A stretch of 64,000 nt of DNA, taken from Rotaria socialis. Taxonomy: Eukaryota; Rotifera; Eurotatoria; Philodinida; Philodinidae. The stretch is from the NCBI GenBank assembly GCA_905331475.1, contig CAJNYU010000014.1, positions 62,001-126,000 of the forward strand. The letters are read 5' to 3'. The stretch's first letter is position 1; each line of letters begins with the position of its first letter. The notes beneath the pieces are model-generated. The model did no database searches and had not been told where the DNA came from. It saw only the letters and a program-made list of their open reading frames with translations. Positions 48,723 through 60,886 of the stretch are shown in pieces. Made by a program: the position numbers and the translations under genes.

Positions 48723-48801
48723 GGGTGTGTGTGTGTGTGTAGAACAATACATAGCAACAAAATACTCACACCCATCCCCACACCCACAAACCCTCAAGAT
48801 A
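48723..48801. repeat. Telomere-like GT-rich / CCCACA repeat with shared flank
   Basis: GGGTGTGTGT..GT (48723-48740) is followed by AGAACAATACATAG and, 13 bases further on, a C-rich run (48768-48787) of CACACCC / CCACACCCACA type that could pair with it. GTGTAGAACAATACATAG (48737-48754) recurs exactly at 63944-63961. CCCTCAAGATA (48791-48801) recurs beside the telomere-like hairpin near 2431. The shared flanks point to a common repeat family. Confidence 0.55.
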
Positions 48802-51800
48802 AAACCTACACCAGAGTTCAGTGAAACTAGGTCATTTTTGCAAAATAAATAGATTATGATGAGCTGTGTCGAATGATATTTGAACGACCTTGTTAGCTCT
48901 TATGCCTTTCGGGATAATTGCAAAACAATTTGTCAAATGTCACAGCATTACGTTTGGATAAGCCATAATAGAGCTTTTCAATAGAATAAGACTAATTCTC
49001 TGAGGTGTTCTGCTTGATTTTTTAAAAATCTTGATGCGTTTACAAACGAAGAAAAATGTACTTAACAGATATATAATTCTTTCCATAGGAAAAAGAAAAA
49101 CGCCATAGAATATTTCTAGTCTTCAATTGATGTACATTTCGAATTATGTTACACTTAATTAACTTCAAATTTATATTTTTAAATATTTTTAACTTAATTA
49201 TAGATTAGAACATAAGCGAGATTCATATTTAGAGGCGACAGATGCATGTAAAAGAGTAATCTGTTGTTTTTTTTAAATATTTCAGAACAGAATATTTGAC
49301 TTAATCCTGGTTATATTGATTGAGATTCTAAAACAGTGTCAAATCAAGAGAGAAAGATGTACAATGCTGAAATCAAATAACTTTGAAACTATCAAAGAAA
49401 ATTTTGCATGTAATCATTGATATTCTTTTTTTAGATAGATATAAATATACATACAAATGTCTAGAAATACGCTATGATCTAGCATGAACCAATAAAACAC
49501 CCAAACAGTGCCGACTTCATGCTGACAGTTCATACAAAGTGAAATGAGCATGTTATAACGTCGAACACAGTCACATAGATATCTCTTTGAGATGCATGTC
49601 GTCTATATGTTAGCAGTCAAGAAGAAAAAAATCACAAATATTTTTTATTGAAGCAAAATAAATGAGTGTGACATATACAGGTCATTTTACGTCGTTTGCT
49701 TTGCTTTAGAAAACAATCCGTGACTTTTCAAACAATAGTTGGCTTCGAGCAGAAAAAAGAAACTATCTATAAAATATTGCTTCAACTAGAAATAACAAAA
49801 ATTTTTACTGTTATGAGCCTTGCGAAATTCTTTGTAAAAATATTCATAACCACTTACTTTTCTTCTTGTTTTTCTTTTTTTTATAAAATTAGAAAGATAC
49901 TTATTGAATTCTATATATGAAGCCAATAACTTATATTCGCCTACGTCATATATTTATGATTTTTCCGTCGCTATCGCTTAATATTTGTTCGATAGACGTA
50001 GCCTTTTCTGATAATGCACTTCCTCTACGTCATGCATTCCCAAAACATCAAGTGTTTGTGCAAGTGTTGACGTGTATTTTCCACTTATGATCGAACTTTT
50101 CAACTTAATCTATATCAATATATAAATATATATATCTTTATAAGTGTATTGTCCTTGGGAAAACTAAGAATATTTGTTGTTGATCAATGGCTATTCACTT
50201 AAATTATAAAAATTTTCCCGATCAATATAGAAAATTTTATTTCTACATGATTTTCATGTTTACTAGACATAAAACCAAATTTCAATAAATGATATACTTA
50301 CCCATAACAGACAGTAACTTAAGAAATAACAGAAAGAAAAAAGGAAAGGAAAAGAAAATTGTTTCAATTTAGTTTACCCTCTTAGAAGTACATGTCTTTT
50401 TTAATTAATTTTTATTTATATCTGCTCTTTTCTGCTATCATATTACTACTCATCATTTTCATTTTCTCTTCTCACTCTCGCACATGATGAACACTGAATG
50501 TAACTGACACGCAATAATAATGAGGGAAGGAGGGGTGAGACAGATGACTAGAGGAAAAAAAGAAAAAAAGAAAATAGTGAGTAGAACATGATAATACAGA
50601 ATGCTGCTTTTGCGAAAGTAACACTTGGAAGAAACATACTCGGATACAAATATCAGTCACGCGTCGTCGAACGGAGAAATTCACAAGAAATAAAAAAATC
50701 TCATTTCTTCTGATGTTCCATTGTATGTGTATGCATACAATAACACAAAAAAGAAAAAATGTATCCGTGATTAGACTCGGTTTTATTTTAATTAGACCTA
50801 ACCGTTGTATTGAATAACAATAGCCTGTCGTAGCATTCGCTATTGAAATGATCAGGATAGTATTTACTTGTACTATAGAAAAACTATTGAGTACATGCTA
50901 CTATAGAATAGTAAAAACAAGAATAATGGCTTTCACATTTGTTGCATTGCCATTTGGGATTTGTTCGCACTAATTCTATCTTTTCTATTCTTATTAGCAT
51001 TCTATATTTCGAGGATAAATCAAAACAACAAGAGACAGCTATTCATAGAAGAACAAGATTCAGTCGACCGACACAAGATCGGTCCTGTTGTGCATACGCG
51101 TAAAATGAAATAAAAACGCCAGAAGATATTAATAATAGTCAGTTTTAGATAAAATCAGCTAAAAAGATTATATGCAAGTGTCTATATAAACGTCAATCAG
51201 TATCTTCAGTAAATATATATTATAGATGATGTATATTATTAGATTGGCAATTAAAATTTGACAAGATTGATATAAATAAACTATAAACTAGAACTAATGA
51301 ACTATCCTTAATAAGTGCTTAAAATAGAATTATAGTTACTTTTTCGTTTTTTTGGCACCTTTGATGACATAGAGATTTTATGCAATATAAAAAATGACAA
51401 AAACAGAACCTAATAAGTCTTAACTAATTATTGTTCTAATTTCAATTTTACAAAGCTCTCTTAATAACTAGTGTTTTGTGTAAGTTTGTTGTTCTTTCGG
51501 AGAAGTAATTTGAGACTTTCTGAGAGAAAGGGCCTACGCTGAGGAGGGGAGGACAAGCAAATACAACACGACCCATAAACAACCGATCGCTTTTATTTCT
51601 TTTGTTTTCACAAATGAAAACATCGTTTACTGATAGGATTTTGTATTCGTTTCATAGAAAACGTTGTTTTTTAGTCTAAAAATCGATCAGTTTTGTTTTC
51701 GAAATAGTTCTAATTGTCGAAGAAAAACTGAAAACTTTTAATATTAATTGAATAGTTTGATTGTGATCTTAAATTATTGGTAAACATTTATTAGCATGCA

Positions 51801-53415
51801 AAAAACTTTATTCATTACACACAAGATTTTTAATTTCAGCTCGATCATAGAATTATCTTGTCAAGGCGGTAGTATCTGTTTTTTCGCTAAGAGGAAGTAT
51901 GATAGAACGAGGGCGTGCCACTACGTTTGGATCTTTGTGTTCGTAACAAGCACAGATATTCATGAGATGTTTATTATTAAGTCTCCAGATGCAGAACTTC
52001 ATTCTAATCACAGCAGGAGAATATTCTGACTGCTTAAGATTTATTATAAGCGAACAATAGGAAATAATTATAAGAAAGGATGCATTGTCGATATTTTCCA
52101 TTAAGCTTTTCCTTTAAACATATTCCACTTGAAATTCTATAACATACAGCAACAACAACAAAAAACAGAAATTTTATCAGAAACCGAGTAACATATTTAA
52201 ACATTATCAGTGAATTAGGATCATAATTGAAAGATTCGATATATGTTAATAGTTGCAATTTCAGTATGGCAAAAAAAGGGTTATAATCCGGAAATCAAAA
52301 TTAATAGATCTTACCAACAAAAGATTTTTCTATTTAACAAACTGAAAATTCCGTGTATGTATTATATTTAAATTTCTCTAGTAAACAAAAGAAAATAAAC
52401 ATGCACCGTTTTCTAGTCTTTTTTTGGCATTGGGTTCATTTAACATAAAGATTCAAAGCAGAATGAATTCAATATCCTGGAAGGCGCCGCTCGCTTTTGA
52501 CCTTGATGCTAGATAGAACACAAATAATAATAGCATGTTTATATAGAAAAACAGAAATCAGTTAATCGTTCGATGTGATAACTTCTTGTGCTTTTTTTTA
52601 TCTAGGAATAAATCAATTTTTATGAGTAACATGCATCGTCACCCTATGTGACTATTGTTATTTACTATGTGTTCAACTTAATTTGACAAGGATAAATAAT
52701 TCAGCGAGAAAGATGTTGATTTATTCAAGTTAATCAACGTTCATTATCAGACAAAGAGTTTCTTGTCTAAACAATTTCAATCCACTATTTTTATCATGTT
52801 ATCTAATTAATATTGTTCTCAGAAGAATACTAATTATTCTTAGTAAAAAAGACTAGTTAAACCTTCGACTCATTTCATGTTGAATAAATTCACTTTTTCT
52901 CTTTAATGAACGCTTGATGACATACTTAGTCAGAATGTCTGTTGCATATCAAAGTTTTATCAATTTGAATACACGCAGACTGTCAACAACATAGATTCAA
53001 TTATAAAAATAGAATCAGTTGTAACGATAATTAATACGTAAATATGCATTGTCTGAGTAATATCACTAGATAAACATCTGCTTTTTTTTTTTAATACTAA
53101 GAAATCTGCCTACATTTGTGAGTGTCATGAGTTTCGAACAAGGACATTTGTTTCCAAAAAGAAATAAAGATACTTATTACAATTCTATGTAAATATTTCC
53201 TTCTGTCAAATGTTAATTTGTCACAACATGGTCTTTTATGAAATGTCTGACATGTTCTTGTTTTGTCTGACTTAAGTTTATACTATATTATCATATAGCA
53301 GTGATTATTCAAGTTAAAGAATGTTCCAATTGCAAATGAAAATTCATTTTTTTCTTTTATAAACAAAACTAACAAAAAAAAAACTGGCATACACACACAT
53401 GTATATTTATAAATT
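48802..53415. other. 4.6-kb spacer, no gene seen
   Basis: The longest gene-poor stretch in the second half. AT-rich, with short open frames lacking splice support or family resemblance on both strands. No inverted-repeat element with clear ends was recognised. Confidence 0.45.
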
Positions 53416-54344
53416 CTATCGAACTTTTGGTCCATATCGTGCAAATTCAATATCATAAAAATCTGTGAATCGATGACAATTCATAATATTGTTTCGAATT
53501 AAATATTCCCATCGAAGTGGATTAATATTTTTCTCTTGAATTTCATTTCTCTCAGCTTCCCATTTGTCCAATAACTCTTGAGATACGGGTATAGCCGGAA
53601 ATGGTAATGATTCTGCAATTGTTAATAATGTACGATAAAGATAATCGAATGACAATGAACCACCAATTTCAATGATAATTCGATTTGCTTTGATTGGTGT
53701 AACAAAATATTCTAGACTGCCTTTACCAGCACCTCGTTTCTTATTTAAACCTTTAAAATACCATGGATGCCAAGGTGGATCAACACGCCATATAGAAAAA
53801 CATCGTTCCATATCAATTCGTTTATTGGTCATATCGCGAATTGTATTGAAGTGATTTTCTTTCATTAAACCAGGAGCAAGAGCCTAAATAATTATGACGA
53901 AAAATGTAACATTTAAAAAAAAGAAGTACAACTATTTGCTGTTTAATAGCATACCATAATACCATATTGTTTATGTATAAGTTTATTATGAATAATTTCT
54001 ATTCCGCGACATTCAAGTAATCGTCGAGATATATTCGGATAAACTTGGTGATTTGGTGGTGTATCAGGAACACTTTTTACTTCGGGTAATTCATTTTGTA
54101 ATGGTAATCCAAAAGCTAGATTATTTCGAACAAGAAATATATTATGCATGATAACATTGTATTACACTGAAACATACGAAGTACTTTTGGAAATGGTGGT
54201 TTGTCTTGCGTACCATTTACTATAGTTCGGCTAAATAGGATAGGTCGCAAAAGATGTGAACCTTGAAAGAAACCAGGATATGTATTTTAAGATCTTTCAA
54301 CAACAAACACACTAACCATTTTTTATGAATGATCGACAAGCCAT
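53416..54344 (-). CDS. MRPL16: Mitochondrial ribosomal protein uL16m
   Basis: Large-subunit mitochondrial ribosomal protein near the peptidyl-transferase and A-site. Exons are 54317-54344, 54178-54261, 53955-54115 and 53416-53883 (246 residues; human 251), and all phases close. The N-terminus MACRSFIKNG..LLRPILFSR is rich in Arg and Ser and looks like a mitochondrial targeting sequence. The L16 core follows: IIHNKLIHKQYGIMALAPG, CFSIWRVDPPWHPWYFKGL, KKRGAGKGSLEYFVTPIKAN, IIIEIGG and a C-terminal helical region. A simpler start at 54149 is possible, but the spliced model gives a presequence and an in-phase join (VL|PFGLPLQNELPEV). An acceptor TCTTTCAG ends 6 nt before the ATG. Confidence 0.88.
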
Positions 54345-55594
54345 ATCGATCTGAAAGATAAAAATAGTTCCGATTGTATTGTTATCATCACTTATTCGTA
54401 CAAAAACAAAAATAGTATCTACTAATTCAGACAAAATCATTCGTGTTGAAGGAATAGCTTCTGATTTGTTTCCATTCGATTGAACAGAAATATGAATACA
54501 GCTAGTGCACATGATTATACAAAAAGTTTCAACTGTCAGACAACAGAATAGATCAGTTTCTTGAAAACAGAGCATTCGACGCACACTGGAGCTCTGCCGA
54601 CTTTTTGAGCCTTTCAAATATTATGATGCTTAACCTTCACATAGCTACTTCTCAAAAAGATGAATTCCAGTTGTATGCTGAGATAATCTCGACAGCAATT
54701 ATGTATAAATAAGCTTTTAAAGATTACAAAAATATATTAATATGCGTTAATCTATTTACGGCTCTTTCTATTTCTTTTTTTTGAAAATTAACTCCTGCAT
54801 GTACCGATCATTCAATGTTGTTTTAATGTCATCATGAAAATTGATGAAAGAAAAACTAACAATTATAGGAGGAATCAGCGTTGACAGTACTATCTTTTCT
54901 TGATAGTATTAATTTAGTTTATGAATGTTTTTACTTAAGATTACCATGAAAAGGTAAAAACATTAATTCACTTATAATTAGGGTTTGTTTTTCAGTAACT
55001 GATAATTTTTAGTTTTCAATCAAAGATTAACTCGACATATCTAAAGTATGTGTTCAAAAATTTTTATAGAAGTTTGAAAAGCACTTTTTGAAATAGATTG
55101 ATCTCAATAGTATATTTATGCGATAAAACCCCGGTACAAGTGACTGAGGTATCCAGAACTAAAATGTCAAGGATTGGAATGACGAGAAACATATACATTA
55201 GAGCGCTCACCTATCAGCTTATCTACTCGCATGTAACAGGATAGATTCTATATTCGTCACACAAATCTCATAAATATAAAATACTATGATTAAGCAGTAA
55301 GTTTAGTATTTAATCATAATCTCAGATGTAGTAATAATTAATCTAACTTTTACATTCTCGACAAACGCTGAAATATAGCTTGTAGACGGTTGTTTATCAA
55401 TTTACTTGAATGAAAACTATTTTCTTTTCTACAATTCATATTATCAATCAACTGAAGAATAAAACATGATTTTCATCTTTGCTTTTTTTATTTTATTTCC
55501 GATCGTTCTTTTTTCATTTTTTTTTCTTCTTCACGATGCCAGATAAACGTGATTTTAAAAACAACGAAAGTAGCAATGAAAAAAAAATTTCTTT
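54345..55594. other. Spacer, no gene seen
   Basis: 1.25 kb between RPL21 and MRPL16, both on the minus strand. The open frame running upstream from the MRPL16 start crosses the acceptor and has no family resemblance beyond it. Confidence 0.45.
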
Positions 55595-56312
55595 TTATGC
55601 TACGAATTGATATGGAATTGGTTCAACGATTTGTGGTTTATTGCCACCTGTTTGAACCAAATGTTGTTGTCGTGGACCTTGTGGCTATTAAAAAAAGAAA
55701 AATCAAATAATAAAAATATTTAGTTGATATTTTTTTTTGAATATCACCTGTCGTTTAATACTAGCGAGTGGTACACTCTTTCCAGTTTCTTTGGCACCTC
55801 GTTTCAATTGTTCATTAAGTTTAACACGGTTGAGAAAATCAGCACGACATTGTGAGTGTTTAACTAAACTCAAGAAAATAAAATAAAAGTTGCACTAAAT
55901 AAAATAACTTACTATGTTCAATGCGGACATTAATTCGTTTAGCAATAATGCGGTAACTAAAATGGAAAACATTATGTTTTCTTATTGCAAAACAAAATTC
56001 GAGCTACACACCGAACACGTTTGTTAACAATGATACCAACAGCATGTCGAGTTACATTAAAAACGCGACCAGTTTTACCATGATAGAATCTATGTGGCAT
56101 ACCTTTTTGTACAGCACCATTACCCTAATCGAAAACAATATAGCGACTTTATGAATATTTTGGAGACAAGCTCGAAAACTAACTTTAATATCGACGATAT
56201 CACCACGTTTATAGATTTTCATATAGGTAGCCAAAGGAATGCGACCATTCTTTTTGAAATCGCGTGCAAATAAATGACGCGTACCACGACGATAACCTTT
56301 TGGATTTGTCAT
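55595..56312 (-). CDS. RPL21: Cytosolic ribosomal protein eL21
   Basis: Component of the 60S ribosomal subunit. Exons are 56184-56312, 56012-56124, 55913-55956, 55748-55863 and 55595-55684 (163 residues; human 160). Family blocks are [90 protein letters not shown] and a C-terminal basic tail ending IPYQFVA. Every intron is 55-60 bp. A likely acceptor (GCGTCAG) lies about 15 nt before the ATG. Gene length and sequence are ordinary, which makes this a good reference for codon use in the window. Confidence 0.97.
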
Positions 56313-57261
56313 TGTATTAGTGGTACTGACGCGAGAATTATATTAATCTTAAATAAAAACGATACAATAAATATTGATAATAGAAATGAAAATCTAACTA
56401 AAAAAGATCCAACTAGTCCATCAATAAGTAACAAGAATGTAATCAATGGATAGAAAGAACCTCCACTGCAAACTTAAAAATATTCGTCTATCGAAACGCA
56501 AGAAAAAAACAATCAGTCGTCAATAGCTAACGACACCTATCAAACACTGCGCGGTCCCTTATTGTATTGTATATATGAATGAATTCCGAAAATACGATTC
56601 AAAGGAAAAACTTAATACGATGACTTTCTATCAATAGAAAACTAAAATAATACATTCATATATATTCGACATTGACTTCAGTACGTCGTGACTAGGATAT
56701 ATTTTATATACATTTCTTTACGTTAATAGTCTTTTTTTCGTTATTGACATTTCAACATGTGGAAATCAATAAAATTATTCTTGATATTAAGAAATCTAGA
56801 TAAATTCAGTTTATCAAATAATACCAATCTTCAGGAGACAATAAAAACAAGACGAAATAGATTTCTATCCTATCAAAACGGTTTTGATGATCCTTCGATG
56901 ACTTGTTGAGTTAATTGAGCTTTTCTAAACAAAACAAAATATATAGAAAAGTACTGGAAAATGAAGCTCGTCAAATTAATCTTCACTGAAAATCTAATTT
57001 CCTTCTAGAATAAGTGGTGCATTTGAATTATAATTTGATAAATCTTCAACATGAATAACAAAAAAAAGAATAGACAGATGAATTTAAGTAAACTGAAAAT
57101 GCTTCCTATATTAAAATACTATTAAATAGAGTACTTCAATCGTTAATTATATTTACTAAAATTAATGAATATAATAGTGATGTGAAAAATATTAGAACGT
57201 ATTATTTCTATACCACTAGATAAATAAGGTCATACGAAGCCTTTGAAATATCTCTCCAGCA
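56313..57261. other. Spacer upstream of RPL21
   Basis: About 0.95 kb of AT-rich DNA between the RPL21 start and a GC-richer mobile element. It should include the RPL21 promoter; no specific site is claimed. Confidence 0.4.
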
Positions 57262-58705
57262 GTGTCACATATCGAACAAATCGGGCATGCCAGAGATGCC
57301 GCAGGAGATGCGGGATACACAACAGCAATACTCCCAGCAAATATAAATATCATAGCTATAAGGAATCCATCAGGCGCAATCTGTATCTGCCGCAGAGACG
57401 CCGTATCTCCCGATGAAAAAATATTTTTTGCTTTTTAGCCTCCTGGAGATGCGTCTCCATAGCGAGATTCCGCGTCTCACGCACAGACGCTACATCTTCC
57501 GGCAACTACTGAAGAAAATTACTCTCCTAATTTGAAAGCTATGACCAATTCCCGTCCGTGCATCACAATCGAATGTGGAAACTGTGCATATGGTATTGCC
57601 GTACAGCTCACCGCGAGGACGGAACCCGAAAGGAAGTTCATCACATGATGGAGCGAAGCGAGAGGGTGAGCGTCGAAATACAGGTAGGCACACTAAATCG
57701 TAGTCTTTCGTGGACAGAGTCACATAGGTAAAACACTAGATATACACTGAATCAGACACAAAAAGGTAAAATAGGCAGACAGCTAACCACGTCAAAAAGG
57801 CATATCACTCAAGGTTGATGTGCGACCACGGTAGAGAAACACGAAAACACATTACGGATTCACACACTTCCATACCTCATCTCTAATGTGGGCGCCACGA
57901 AAGGCGGAATAGCTCGTTTCACACGTATACAGCATACCTAATGTGGGTCTCATGAAAGCTGGAAAACGGCGGTGAACAGATACGGACGCATCTCTGTTAC
58001 TCAAATTGTCACTATAAGATGTCGGTGTGGGTGCGTGGGATGGTGTGCATGCATTGAACTTGCGTTTAAGTAGGTGCACGTGTTTTCATGCTTGTCTACC
58101 GCAGCGACGCCCCAATATCGAATGAATTGCCTTTTCCACGTGGTTCGCAGTGCGTCTGTTTTTACCTGTCATTCACTGTAAATTTAGCGTTTCGTTTATC
58201 TGGTTATATCCATGGATGCCTACGATTTAGCCAGCCGATAATTGTTTCGGCGCTCACAAGCACTGTTCGCTGCCTCCTACGATGAACTAATTTCTGGGAT
58301 CGCCTTCCCAGTGAGTTAGACAGCATTGCTGGATGGACGGTTTCCACACTTGATTGTGACCCAAGAATAGGTATTGGTCATACCCTTCAAATCAGAAAAA
58401 TGTTTTTCCTCACCAGTTCCCTAAAGACACGGCGTCTCTGCGTTAGAGGCGGCATCTTCCACAGGCGTCTAGACTAAAAATCAAACAATATTTTTCATTC
58501 GGCAGATACTCGAGATGGAGATGCCAGAGCAGCAACATCTTTCTGTGGAGAAGTCCGAGAGATGCGGCGTCTCTGCATGAGACGCAGCATTCGTTTAAAC
58601 AATTTTACATACGCATAGTATTTATATTATGTATTAGTTAATGTTTTGTACGTCGGCGTCTCCCTTGGCATCTCCAGCATGCCAGATATTTCGGATATGT
58701 GACAC
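57262..58705. mobile_element. 1.44-kb inverted-repeat element, GC-richer than host
   Basis: The left end GTGTCACATATCGAAC and right end ATATCGG/ATATGTGACAC-type sequence are inverted copies, extended by GGCATGCCAGAGATGCC versus its complement. Many internal GAGATGC / GCGTCTC units lie in both orientations near each end. A second inverted pair (about 57530-57590 versus 58335-58405) shares ATGACCAAT and GATTGTGA..TGTGGAAA. Two direct copies of a CTAATGTGGG block occur near 57889 and 57940. No transposase. CTCTC lies close to both outer ends but a target duplication is not firm. Probably a non-autonomous DNA transposon. Confidence 0.65.
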
Positions 58706-58855
58706 CTCTCGAATTCCTAAAGCTGCACATGACAAAACGTCTGTGAGTGATTATCACAATATTTGTTCTATGAAAACTTGCATCCTCGTAGAATCCTTGT
58801 TCGGCATGTTTTGAAGCAGTCTAGAATGTTTAGACGTGTATTTGCTTATTTATTT

Positions 58856-60610
58856 TTGGCGACAAATTAAGCGTTCAGTATTTTATTGCAAGTGTTCAGT
58901 AAAATTGTTCAGTATTATATACAAATTTTCAGTAAAGAAATCAAACTGTCAGTGCAAAATTTAATATTCAGTAACTATTACATTTGTTCAGTTAAGTAAT
59001 TGTTTGCTCAGTATTAAGATTAAAGTTTCAGTAATTAATTCAGTTTGCTGTGGCAAAAATACATTTCCTCAGTAAAAAATAGTGTTTTTGCCAGTAATCA
59101 CTTTTATTTTTTCGATGTATATTTTGATGTAAATAGAAGTAGATTTGTCCATATTGACCGATGATGATGTCATCAGTCAAACGATATTATGTTACATAGC
59201 TCCCCTCGATAATGGTATACACGTGATGTCCTATTCATTGATATCATGTTTTCTTTACCTACATTTTATGTTTTATATTACAGGGATGGTCCGGCTACTC
59301 AAAGGTTGAGGGGATGTAAAAACTTCTTTTTAATTGATAAATTTTGTCTATTATTTGATGACCATTCCATTTTTTTAATTTTATCATATGTTAAATATTG
59401 TGGCATGATCACGTTCAAAAGATTTTTAAAATCTAAAAATTTCTAATTATTGGGAGGGGGAGTGTCAGACCCCGACCGCACAGTTCTAATAATTGGTTCT
59501 GTTTTTAAAGAACTAGTCTCAATTAAATGTTTTTCCAATTAGGCTCATTGTTGCCATTCAGCGACTTTACACAGTTTTTATTCTAGCTGTGAAAAAGAAC
59601 CGATTAGCATACCCAGTTCGTTACAAAAAGCTCATTTAAATATTCAGCTCTTTTCAAATGAACTGGTTACTGATACCAGTTCTCGTTCTTCGTTGAAGAA
59701 TTGTCACAGGCCTGGCTATATACGGAGATGAATAAATTGCAATATTTACATGTTTTCAATTACACAATGGAGAAGACGATGCTTGGCGTCGTTTCCTTCT
59801 TTCTCTTTTGTCTATCCCTATGCAAATAGTTCGGTTTTTTTAAATAAGATGAATTTTGGTGTACCAAAACTATTGTTACTAATTTGATTTTAAAGCGGCA
59901 ACGGTGATGGATATTGTTGATGTGCCAACTTATACTTTTGACGACGAGGTGGATACAAGTGTTACCGTAGAAGATGTGGGTTTTGGGTGAAAGCTTTCTT
60001 TTATGACACTCACATGAAACGCTAGAGCCCATCAAGCTCAAGAATTGCTGAACCCACACCCAGGCGATTAAAATTTGTTGGATTCCACCCAAACCAGATC
60101 GATCAGAATTGTTGAAATCGACCCCTACTGAAGAGTTTTTCCGTGGTCCAAAATTTAAAGGTACTGTTCAAACTTTGAATGAGTTTTTTCTAATCGAGCA
60201 AACAGAATCTTCAATTTTTTTAAATAAGCTGAAGATTTTTTTGCTTAAAACGAACGAAAATTAAAAAACTCATAAAATATTATAATATGGATCAAATCTT
60301 TCTGTCAATCTACCTCCGATCAGTAAAATTTTCAGACCCGGATCCAATGGAGCCGATTGTCTCTACTCCACACCCACAACCTCAGTAAATTTAAAAAAGC
60401 ATGTTGCCGATTCAACAAACTTCTGTTAATTATAATTACACTTTTTTACTGAAATACGTGATTTAAAAACTGAGCAGAAATTAATTAAATACTGAACTTC
60501 TTGAATTATATACTGAGCAAAAAGTCATTTTTTACTAAACAAAAACTACTGAACATCTGATTAAAATTTACTGAACATTGGTAATAAAATACCGATCAAT
60601 TAAATACAAG
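58856..60610. mobile_element. Large fold-back region with TTCAGTA-rich arms
   Basis: The left arm (58867-59100) has about ten TTCAGTA-like units at irregular 15-35 bp spacing. The right arm (about 60430-60605) carries the complement TACTGAA with similar spacing. The outermost parts align as inverted copies (TATTTTATT..AATGTTCAGTAAA). The centre includes a polypurine tract and possible LTR start (59446-59475), GAACTGGT / ACCAGTTC pairs, and two CCCACA-type motifs (60051-60061 and 60368-60378). No coding frame of family resemblance. Boundaries are approximate. Confidence 0.5.
59447..59475 (+). other. Possible polypurine tract and LTR start
   Basis: ATTGGGAGGGGGAG is followed directly by TGTCAGACCCCGACC. 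A purine run ending at a TG dinucleotide is the layout of the 3' end of an LTR retrotransposon, where plus-strand synthesis is primed. No second LTR, gag or pol sequence is visible in this window, so at most a remnant. Confidence 0.3.
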
Positions 60611-60886
60611 CCTTTTTTTCAACCAGTCATCATATGTTACAGTACTCTTAAAAACTTGAATAATCGATAGATTTTCACCATGAATTGACTTTTATGGAAG
60701 ACAGAGAGTGGCTTGTAGCATCTACTGTTTAATTCTATCATCTCATTCGTTATTCAATGATATTAAAGGTAGAATTTCAATTCTAAAAACTGCATTAGAT
60801 ATTTTTCGCATAGCTTCTTGAATCTTAAGATCACAAACTAAGTTTTAATAGTTTCTACTCTAGCTTAAAAGATAGAACGTTAAAAG

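Noticed and set aside
54312-54617. 101-codon minus-strand frame ending in MACRSFIKNG
   Set aside because: Only its last codons match the MRPL16 presequence exon; upstream it crosses a good acceptor and shows no family resemblance.
57490-58285. Several 65-77 codon frames on both strands
   Set aside because: They lie inside the GC-richer inverted-repeat element and overlap each other; no transposase motifs.
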